Shown here: piece by piece, positions 1 through 5,320 of the stretch
Layout of the letters: every line of letters begins with the position of its first letter
Position numbering within the stretch: the stretch's first letter is position 1
DNA from: Methanosarcinales archaeon
Lineage (GTDB): Archaea > Halobacteriota > Syntropharchaeia > Alkanophagales > Methanospirareceae
DNA: 6,680 nt
Reading direction: 5' to 3'
Assembly: GCA_016649585.1 (NCBI GenBank)
Contig: JAENXH010000075.1
Coordinates: forward strand, 1-6,680
Notes under the pieces: generated by a model
The model's input: the letters and a program-made list of their open reading frames with translations, nothing else
Databases searched by the model: none
What the model was told of the DNA's origin: nothing
Program-made: the position numbers and the translations under genes

Positions 1-83
1 TCTCGTTTCTAATCAACAGGTTCAATACTAAAATGAGGAGATGGTCTTCGGAACTACCCCGTTTCGGAAGTACTGATACAATC

Positions 84-97
84 GAAAAGTTTATATA
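84..97 (+). promoter_or_regulatory. Archaeal BRE/TATA promoter, distal (P1)
   Basis: A purine-rich BRE-like CGAAAAG is followed directly by TTTATATA at 90-97, a near-consensus archaeal TATA box. Transcription would begin about 25 bases downstream, near position 120. That would leave a leader of about 140 bases ahead of the large membrane gene at 264, unless the transcript serves the short ORF at 181. No other gene start lies downstream on this strand. Confidence 0.6.
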
Positions 98-143
98 ACC
101 GCTCCTTCTTAAGAGCAAATAATTAGAGGGATAGGAAGGCACA

Positions 144-158
144 TCCAAATTTTATAAA
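144..158 (+). promoter_or_regulatory. Second, proximal TATA-like promoter (P2)
   Basis: TTTATAAA at 151-158 is preceded by an A-rich BRE-like TCCAAAT. The expected transcription start is close to 180-183, which coincides with the ATG at 181, so a nearly leaderless transcript is possible. It lies about 60 bases downstream of P1, so the two may act as tandem promoters for the gene at 264. This is inferred from motif and spacing only. Confidence 0.4.
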
Positions 159-180
159 GGTAAGGTTACACGAACGGGCT

Positions 181-267
181 ATGGGCAATGATAGAAATAG
201 AACAGGGACACGGAGTATCGTTGTGTTAACCGCCGCACGGATTTCAACTATTATTAGTGTACTATGA
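181..267 (+). CDS. Possible 28-residue leader ORF overlapping the next start
   Basis: The ORF begins MGNDRNRTG and ends with TGA at 265-267, overlapping the ATG of the large membrane gene at 264-266 in the arrangement ATGA. Such 4-base overlaps are typical of translationally coupled genes. No good Shine-Dalgarno sequence precedes 181, but a TATA box about 25-30 bases upstream could give a leaderless mRNA. The peptide has a basic, polar N-terminal half and a hydrophobic C-terminal stretch (ISTIISVL). I recognise no family. It may be a coupling or leader peptide for the downstream gene, or simply a chance open frame in the leader. Confidence 0.25.
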   Translation: MGNDRNRTGTRSIVVLTAARISTIISVL

Positions 268-3254
268 GAATGATGAAAACAAAAGAGGGGGATATTTTTC
301 TTGTTTCTTTTATGCTTTTATTGGTGGGCGTAAAAGGAGCTGCAGCAAGTCCATATCAATATATCTCAGAAGTCCCTATTTTCATTCATTTATTCCTATT
401 AATAAACATTATTCTACTTTCTGTGGCTATAGCAATGATGGTAGAAATTAAAAAAACATCCCCATCTTATGTATGGAATAATAATAATATGGCTAATTCG
501 TTCAATATATTACATACATTTGCGCTTGCACTTATACTAAACAAACTATATCCTACCACAAACATCTATTTTTTATATCTAATTGGTTCTCTTTATACCT
601 TTGCAGTCTTTATGGTTGTTACAACGGAATATTTTCTGGTTAAACCTTTAGTGCCTAAAATAAATATTTCAAATATCACTTATATTCTTTTTTATATTTT
701 TTTTACCGCTATATTATGGTATGTTTTTATACCTATCTTATTCTTCTTGGAGGTTCCTCCATTTTCACATCCATCTTTCCTGATATTCTTTTTGTTTTTT
801 TACTCTTTCATTATCGCCTCATTCACGTATATTGCATTATTAATTTCTAGAGGCTACGAAAAAGTGGGATTCGTACGAACACCTTTTTTTGCAGCAGGTT
901 CTGGTATGATTGCAATTATTTCGGCGCTCATTTTAATCACTTTCCACACTAAAGATGCGTTTGACAGTTATTTCTACTACCTTGTATTCTATTTCATTGT
1001 CAGCGCATTTACTTCGATATATTACCTCAAATTTATCGTCGACTACCCCTCCCTCATCGAACCAAAATGGAAAGCCATGATGCCTTTTGACCTTCCAAAA
1101 GTTGCTGCCAGTATAACCCTTGCATTCCTGGCGGTATCGCTTTACTTCACAGCAAAGGATTTGCCAAATTTCATCATCTATCAAAACATCCCGTACATTT
1201 TTGTTATCGCTTTCTTGCTTCCTGTTTTTTTCGGGACAATGTTGATCTTCACGTATCTGAGCACCATATCCGCCAAAACAAAATTGAGATACTGGGAATA
1301 CCTGAAACACGGTTTACACATCCACATAGCCGTAACCTTCTACGTCTTCAGCCTGATTTTTCTCGCGTGGAACGATACAACGAGCAGCACGAAGCTGTTA
1401 TGTGCAGTGTTTGGACTCGTCGCTTTCGTATTTTACCTCTCTTTTGCCCTGGATTTGCGTACTATTCTCAAAGACCAGAATATCAAGCCGATATTCGGTA
1501 GATTGGACTTCCTGCCCTACCTCGTATTCTTCTGCTCAATCTTCTTTCTCATCTTCCTTGGGATTTCATTCACCTACGGAAAAGCGCCCGGTTTAATGGG
1601 AATTGAATTTATCCCATATCCTGCTCTCTTCTTCTTTATCATTTTTTTCTTGGTCGCCTTCGGAGCCTATTTGAGCATCACGCACAAAGGTTTCGAGGAG
1701 ATTATGAAGAAGAATATATGGAGTGAGCTGTCGTATATCTTCGCATTTGTTGTTTTTCTTTTGGTCTACCTTATCTACTCCTCTTTAAGCACCCACCTGC
1801 AACGGTTCCCTTATCATAATTTCGCCTTCATCGGGTACTTCGCCGTTCTGATAGTGGAGTTAGTATCTACAAGTACCCTGGCAAGAACATCTAAATACAC
1901 AAAAACAAGAAAAGAAAACATCGTTCACCTTTTAAATTTCCATGCACATAACTTTTTGAGGGCGGACTATTTAGAGAATTTGTGGAATAATGCACTGGAC
2001 AGATATGTAACTGAGGATGACGTAAAAAAAATTAGATTTGACCCTTCAAAACGCAGGTTTGATTTTGAAAAAGCGGATGAGAAAACAAGGCTGACAATAG
2101 CTGTTAGGATACTGCTTGGGATGCATAGGGCACCGAACATAGAAAAGGTAATGATTCTAAAAAAATCCGTAGAAGAAACGAAAGAAGATATTGCCGCTAT
2201 ACTGGAAGAGAAGTCTTCTCTTCCAGACGATTTGCGCTCCGAGTTTGATGAAAGTATGTATTATCCATTACTCTATAAAAGCGCGATTGATGACCTGTTA
2301 ATCCCTTTAGAAGTGTTCGTTCCTTTCACCGAGCAGACAAATATTTTTGACCGATTGAAGAGAAGGGATGAGCGATTTGAGTGCATCAGTCTTGAAGTGG
2401 ACGAGATAAGGATAAGTGAGGAAGCGAGGTTCTCTCGAGCTGAATTCCTGGAACTTTTAAGATTGTATCTTGACGTCATAGATGAAAAGTTCCCGTTCAA
2501 ACGCGTTCTCCTGTATGAACTGGTGAGAGAAACGATAAAAAGGGCGTTAGAACCGTACAATATTACAGTTGGTGAAGTGCTTAACATGGTGCCAACGGGT
2601 TTAGAAGAGATGGATAAGACAATGGGTGGTGGATTAGTAAAAGGGAGTACAACGTTGCTTATCGCAGAGGAAACTAAGATGAAACAGAAGATTCTTCTCG
2701 CGTTTATTAAACACGGACTGGTAGAGGGAAATAGCGCCATGTATGCTACTTCTAAACGTCCATTCCAGCAGATAGTGGGTGAGCTACTAATGGACGTTGA
2801 TGCATTAAAGAAATTCATGATAATTGACCTCTATGAAAACCTTTATACCGAGAATCGCGTGTCTGAGCTGGTGGAGGAGGAGCATCGGATAATCCTCCCT
2901 TTAAGCAAGATATTGTTCCAACGAAGTGTTGTAAAGGTAATAAAGAGCCAGCCACGAGAAGCGTCAAAAATAGCGGTTATTGATGTGTATGATGACTATT
3001 CAAGATTTTACAATACGAAGGAGATATTTGAGCTACTGCAAAACCAAATAGAAGGGTTAAAAAGGTGGAATTGCACCAGTGTAATCGTACTTGACCCTCA
3101 TTCGTATTTAATAACAAGAGAAGGAGTAGAAGAAGTGAAGAAGAATTTTGACAATGTCCTGATACTATCAGGCGAGGAGAAGGACGCCTCGGTCATCATA
3201 GAGAAATTGTATCACGGGACGCCGACCAAAAATACCATTCGTTTACATTTGTGA
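264..3254 (+). CDS. Polytopic membrane protein with C-terminal degenerate KaiC/RecA-like domain
   Basis: The 996-residue product has about 16 hydrophobic segments between residues 9 and 540; the first (MLLLVGVKGAAAS) resembles a signal peptide. A charged, soluble middle domain follows (about 550-770), then a KaiC/RecA-like domain (about 775-996). The KaiC register is recognisable: PTGLEEMD, GGGLVKGSTTLLIA, and a Walker B-like strand KIAVIDVYDD with D907. At the P-loop (801-808) the sequence is AEETKMKQ, which keeps a lysine (K807) but lacks the glycines and the Ser/Thr of GxxxxGK[ST], so normal ATP hydrolysis is doubtful. The ATG at 264 was chosen because of the ATGA overlap with a short upstream ORF; ATGs at 270 and 273 are alternatives, and no clear Shine-Dalgarno is present. 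The gene converges with the next one, with 22 bases between stops. A role as membrane sensor or scaffold is inferred; no specific function is recognised. The first ~250 codons are markedly more AT-rich than the rest. Confidence 0.85.
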   Translation: MRMMKTKEGDIFLVSFMLLLVGVKGAAASPYQYISEVPIFIHLFLLINIILLSVAIAMMVEIKKTSPSYVWNNNNMANSFNILHTFALALILNKLYPTTNIYFLYLIGSLYTFAVFMVVTTEYFLVKPLVPKINISNITYILFYIFFTAILWYVFIPILFFLEVPPFSHPSFLIFFLFFYSFIIASFTYIALLISRGYEKVGFVRTPFFAAGSGMIAIISALILITFHTKDAFDSYFYYLVFYFIVSAFTSIYYLKFIVDYPSLIEPKWKAMMPFDLPKVAASITLAFLAVSLYFTAKDLPNFIIYQNIPYIFVIAFLLPVFFGTMLIFTYLSTISAKTKLRYWEYLKHGLHIHIAVTFYVFSLIFLAWNDTTSSTKLLCAVFGLVAFVFYLSFALDLRTILKDQNIKPIFGRLDFLPYLVFFCSIFFLIFLGISFTYGKAPGLMGIEFIPYPALFFFIIFFLVAFGAYLSITHKGFEEIMKKNIWSELSYIFAFVVFLLVYLIYSSLSTHLQRFPYHNFAFIGYFAVLIVELVSTSTLARTSKYTKTRKENIVHLLNFHAHNFLRADYLENLWNNALDRYVTEDDVKKIRFDPSKRRFDFEKADEKTRLTIAVRILLGMHRAPNIEKVMILKKSVEETKEDIAAILEEKSSLPDDLRSEFDESMYYPLLYKSAIDDLLIPLEVFVPFTEQTNIFDRLKRRDERFECISLEVDEIRISEEARFSRAEFLELLRLYLDVIDEKFPFKRVLLYELVRETIKRALEPYNITVGEVLNMVPTGLEEMDKTMGGGLVKGSTTLLIAEETKMKQKILLAFIKHGLVEGNSAMYATSKRPFQQIVGELLMDVDALKKFMIIDLYENLYTENRVSELVEEEHRIILPLSKILFQRSVVKVIKSQPREASKIAVIDVYDDYSRFYNTKEIFELLQNQIEGLKRWNCTSVIVLDPHSYLITREGVEEVKKNFDNVLILSGEEKDASVIIEKLYHGTPTKNTIRLHL

Positions 3255-3276
3255 AATGACAGATTCTGGTCTTCGC

Positions 3277-3915
3277 TTACTTGAATTTCTTCAAGATTAT
3301 GAGTGCAAGTTGAAATTTTTTGACTTTGAAATCGAAGTTGGGCACCTCAAGATACCTATACCCCCCTACGAATTCGTATGCGGTATCAAATGCTAAAAAT
3401 GCGATCATATATAGCCATGGAAGAAGGGAGAGCGTGCACAAGCCTAAGATACCCACCTTCATGCTGCACCGGTATGCAAAGAAGAACTCCCATACTTCAA
3501 GTGTCTTATGCTTGTCTACATAATCGTTCCCCTTCTCATCTGCAATACCCAGTACGGTGAGGGCGAACAGGGGCACCAACAAAAGATGTGACATCTGGGT
3601 TAGAAAGAGAACTGCAACCAAAGCGATAGAACTCAGCTTAAATATTAAATTGTCCACTTTCCCGGATAGCAACACGGCAAACAGGACTGAGAATAAAACC
3701 GTTGCCGAAATGGAATCGAAAATGGATAAGCACACCCAAAGTATCACTAAAATAGGAGCCGTGAGCATTGCTATTTTCTTGCTGAATACCGCTTCATCAA
3801 AGGCATCATCGATATACTTCAGCCCAGCTCCGATTACTGCAAAAGCAGCAATAATCAAAGCGTAACTTACCGAAGATGCAGAATCAAAGCTCCAAAGGTT
3901 CATGAGACAGCTCAT
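3277..3915 (-). CDS. Small polytopic membrane protein with two Asp-rich motifs
   Basis: The 212-residue product is mostly hydrophobic, with about six membrane segments. Two acidic clusters sit at segment ends: KYIDDAFDE (33-41) and DEKGNDYVDKHKTL (126-139). Their spacing and the second motif faintly recall the Mg-prenyl-diphosphate motifs of the UbiA superfamily, but the protein is shorter than usual UbiA enzymes (about 280-300 residues) and motif 1 is not a full NDxxDxxxD, so I do not assign that activity. The frame is open up to an ATG at 3996, but I chose 3915: a BRE/TATA element at 3957-3974 would lie inside the longer version, and GGGGGG at 3926-3931 gives a plausible ribosome site 10 bases before 3915. 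An ATG at 3903 is a further alternative. The ATG also overlaps the stop of a doubtful upstream ORF. It is convergent with the large membrane gene. Confidence 0.75.
   Translation of the reverse strand: MSCLMNLWSFDSASSVSYALIIAAFAVIGAGLKYIDDAFDEAVFSKKIAMLTAPILVILWVCLSIFDSISATVLFSVLFAVLLSGKVDNLIFKLSSIALVAVLFLTQMSHLLLVPLFALTVLGIADEKGNDYVDKHKTLEVWEFFFAYRCSMKVGILGLCTLSLLPWLYMIAFLAFDTAYEFVGGYRYLEVPNFDFKVKKFQLALIILKKFK
3280..3295. terminator. Small hairpin at the convergent gene junction
   Basis: CTTGAA and TTCAAG form a perfect 6-bp inverted repeat around the loop TTTC, starting 26 bases after the stop of the large membrane gene and lying inside the last codons of the opposing gene. It could help end or stabilise transcripts from the left. 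There is no T-run directly after it, and its sequence is also explained by the LKKFK coding end of the minus-strand gene, so termination is uncertain. Confidence 0.2.
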
Positions 3916-4109
3916 AGTGGACTGTCCCCCCTGCAACAATACTGTTGGAAATGGTGGATATAAATAACTTTTGGGTATATTTCCACTGGAGAACAATGTT
4001 GTTTAAAGCGAGCAATACCGGTTACCGCTACCCGCTCACCTTCCGCTGTCACGACAAAGCCGCCCGACTTTGTCCTGCTGGATAACCTACCGGAACTGCT
4101 TACCCGCAT
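3912..4109 (-). CDS. Doubtful 65-residue ORF upstream of the small membrane protein
   Basis: The ORF begins MRVSSSGRLSSRTKSGG and is basic and Ser/Gly-rich at first; no family is recognised. In its favour, the TGA stop at 3912-3914 overlaps the ATG at 3913-3915 of the membrane protein gene as ATGA, and a TTAAAA element lies about 40 bases upstream of its start. Against it, a good promoter for the next gene lies inside it, there is no strong ribosome site, and the opposite strand of the same GC-richer block (about 4009-4109) is also open in more than one frame. It could be a coupled small protein, or an untranslated region or small RNA that happens to be open. Confidence 0.22.
   Translation of the reverse strand: MRVSSSGRLSSRTKSGGFVVTAEGERVAVTGIARFKQHCSPVEIYPKVIYIHHFQQYCCRGDSPL
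3957..3974 (-). promoter_or_regulatory. BRE/TATA promoter of the small membrane protein gene
   Basis: Read on the minus strand, the element is CCAAAAGTT followed by ATTTATATC, a good BRE plus TATA pair. The expected transcription start is near 3932, giving a leader of roughly 15-20 bases before the ATG at 3915. This supports the shorter start for that gene. Confidence 0.55.
4053..4074. repeat. Inverted repeat (7-bp perfect stem)
   Basis: GACAAAG at 4053-4059 pairs with CTTTGTC at 4068-4074 around the loop CCGCCCGA. It lies in a locally GC-richer block upstream of the small membrane protein gene. It may be an RNA hairpin or a binding site; it overlaps the doubtful 65-residue ORF and has no adjacent T-run, so it is not a clear terminator. 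Confidence 0.35.
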
Positions 4110-4321
4110 GGTCTCTCTCTAATACTATCGTTCGGTCAGATCAGTTTTAAGCGCGCAAAATAGTCCTTGCAACGTGCGAACGCAACAATAATGCATGCCT
4201 GGTATCCCTCCTCCATAAGATGCCGAAGAGATAGAGCGGTTATAGCGCGCTTTATGTATTTACTATAGATACTGCCTTCCTATATATTTTGTGGTATCTG
4301 TTCTACTGGAGTATGAGAAAT
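4110..4321. other. Intergenic stretch without a confident gene
   Basis: No convincing gene is seen here. It holds a short minus-strand open frame at 4136-4279 that weakly resembles the C-terminal part of SfsA-type proteins, and two GCGCGC palindromes (4151-4156 and 4245-4250), unusual in this AT-rich setting. Together with the doubtful ORF to its left, it separates the small membrane protein gene from the terminator of the regulator gene. Confidence 0.4.
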
Positions 4322-4358
4322 AAAAAAATGGAGAAGGGAACTAATCTCTAAAAAGAGA
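4322..4358 (-). terminator. Likely terminator of the FilR1-type regulator gene
   Basis: On the minus strand, about 30 bases after the stop codon, TCTCT-TTTT-AGAGA forms a short hairpin (4345-4358) with a T-rich loop, and a run of seven T (complement of 4322-4328) follows. Archaeal termination depends mainly on oligo-T tracts, so the T-runs are the stronger evidence; the hairpin is small. Confidence 0.45.
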
Positions 4359-4386
4359 GGTTGTTAAAGCGAAAGCACCGATTTTA

Positions 4387-5190
4387 TTAAAATTCCAGCG
4401 CAACCGCATTCGATAGCTTACGGCAGTGCATATACAACTCTCTCCCCCACGAAAGCGCCTTTTCATCATCGCTTATCAGGGCCTTATTATAGTCGTATAT
4501 CCCATTATGAGCGAACAATCCAAGGTAGAGGACGCTGTCAGTGAGAGTAAGGGCTATCTTCATCTCTGTATCCGTCGCGAATAGCGCAAAGTTAGGCTCG
4601 CTAAAAACTGCTTTAAAAGTCTCTTCTGTTTCGACCACCCCCTCTATACTATCTAATACTTCATTCGTTACGATAATCTCTACATCAATCCTCTTTCCTT
4701 TCACCAATTCTGCGATTGTTGTTAGATACTCCAGGTTAAAAATGGGATAAATGCCCTTCACTTCGTTAGCCTGTTCAAGTACTTGAATAAAGGTTGTATG
4801 AGATTTAAAAGTATCTGTAGGCGTGTCCATCAGTAGTGTAGAATTGCTCAAATCCCCAATCTTCTCGAGCAACGGTAAGGGGATATCGCTGTGGTCATGC
4901 TCAAGCCAGAAGCTTTCGTATTTTTTCAATACGTCAATGGCATTAATAAAACCTACTAATTTTAACGATATGATCTCTCCGATTTTTGTCAAGGCGTAGT
5001 CCCGGGCTTCATCTTGATAAATGAGATTGCCCTTTTCAAGGTCTCGCAATGCGTGTATCGCAGTTGTAGAACTAACTCCCAGCGCATCTCGCAATTCGCT
5101 TAGCGGTTTCTTACCTTCTTGCAACTGGATCATGAGATCCCTTCGCAGGTCAGAGCACGCTGCGAGATGAAGTGTTTTTTGCTTTGTCAT
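4387..5190 (-). CDS. Winged-helix transcriptional regulator, FilR1-type (former DUF1724)
   Basis: The 267-residue product begins with a DNA-binding winged helix-turn-helix at about residues 10-80: RRDLMIQLQEGKKPLSELRD, then VSSTTAIHALRDLEKGNLI as the recognition region, and DYALTKIGE as the wing. The rest (about 120-265) has the layout of the archaeal FilR1 middle domain, including FKAVFSEPNFALFATDTEMK and SVLYLGLFAHNGIYD, followed by a closing SWGRELYMHCRK. The family was named after FilR1 of Methanothrix harundinacea, linked to the FilI kinase and to filament growth and methanogenesis genes; the ligand or input of this copy is unknown. It has no receiver domain and no membrane segment. A BRE/TATA promoter lies just upstream and a T-rich terminator downstream, so it is probably transcribed alone. 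It is divergent from the receiver-kinase-like gene, with 130 bases between starts, suggesting it may control itself and that neighbour (inference). The family call is from recognition, not a search. Confidence 0.85.
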   Translation of the reverse strand: MTKQKTLHLAACSDLRRDLMIQLQEGKKPLSELRDALGVSSTTAIHALRDLEKGNLIYQDEARDYALTKIGEIISLKLVGFINAIDVLKKYESFWLEHDHSDIPLPLLEKIGDLSNSTLLMDTPTDTFKSHTTFIQVLEQANEVKGIYPIFNLEYLTTIAELVKGKRIDVEIIVTNEVLDSIEGVVETEETFKAVFSEPNFALFATDTEMKIALTLTDSVLYLGLFAHNGIYDYNKALISDDEKALSWGRELYMHCRKLSNAVALEF

Positions 5191-5235
5191 CGGTTTAGTT
5201 TCTCTATCCTATACTTCCCTTAATACATCTTAGAA

Positions 5236-5252
5236 CATAAAATCTTTTTCGG
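5236..5252 (-). promoter_or_regulatory. BRE/TATA promoter of the FilR1-type regulator
   Basis: On the minus strand CCGAAAAAG (BRE-like) is followed by ATTTTATG (TATA-like). The transcription start is expected near 5212, leaving a leader of about 20 bases before the ATG at 5190 that contains AGGGAAG as a weak ribosome site. The element lies about 20 bases from the divergent promoter at 5265-5280, so both could not easily be occupied independently of one another. Confidence 0.5.
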
Positions 5253-5264
5253 ATTATCAGAATA

Positions 5265-5280
5265 GGAAATGTTTTTATAT
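5265..5280 (+). promoter_or_regulatory. TATA promoter of the receiver-kinase-like gene
   Basis: GGAAATG followed by TTTTTATAT matches a BRE plus TATA box. Transcription would start near 5303, giving a leader of about 18 bases before the ATG at 5321 that contains the ribosome-binding site. It is back to back with the promoter of the FilR1-type regulator. Confidence 0.5.
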
Positions 5281-5309
5281 GCCCTCTTTACAATAATACC
5301 CTTGGGGAT

Positions 5310-5316
5310 GGTGATC
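5310..5316 (+). promoter_or_regulatory. Strong Shine-Dalgarno GGTGATC
   Basis: GGTGATC matches the anti-Shine-Dalgarno tail of archaeal 16S rRNA and ends four bases before the ATG at 5321. It fixes the start of the receiver-kinase-like gene and is the clearest ribosome site in the window. Confidence 0.7.
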
Positions 5317-5320
5317 CGCA

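Noticed and set aside
3..98. Open frame at the left edge ending at TAA 96-98, possibly the tail of an upstream gene
   Set aside because: Only about 31 codons, no recognisable family, and its stop lies within the TATA box of P1; another frame is also open for a short distance. Cannot be supported without upstream sequence.
269..276. C-box-like TGATGA suggesting a C/D box RNA
   Set aside because: No matching D box at a suitable distance, and the bases are coding start codons of the large gene.
257..451. 64-codon plus-strand ORF overlapping the start of the large membrane gene
   Set aside because: Lies out of frame inside the confident 996-residue gene, and its composition is that of a frame shadow.
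2273..2818. 181-codon minus-strand ORF, Ser-rich
   Set aside because: Antisense to the KaiC-like part of the large gene; the Ser-rich composition is typical of an antisense shadow.
3557..3865. 102-codon plus-strand ORF
   Set aside because: Antisense to the small membrane protein, which has coherent membrane segments, a promoter and a ribosome site.
3916..3996. Longer N-terminus for the small membrane protein starting at 3996
   Set aside because: The added codons contain the BRE/TATA element and the ribosome site, and add no membrane segment or recognisable motif.
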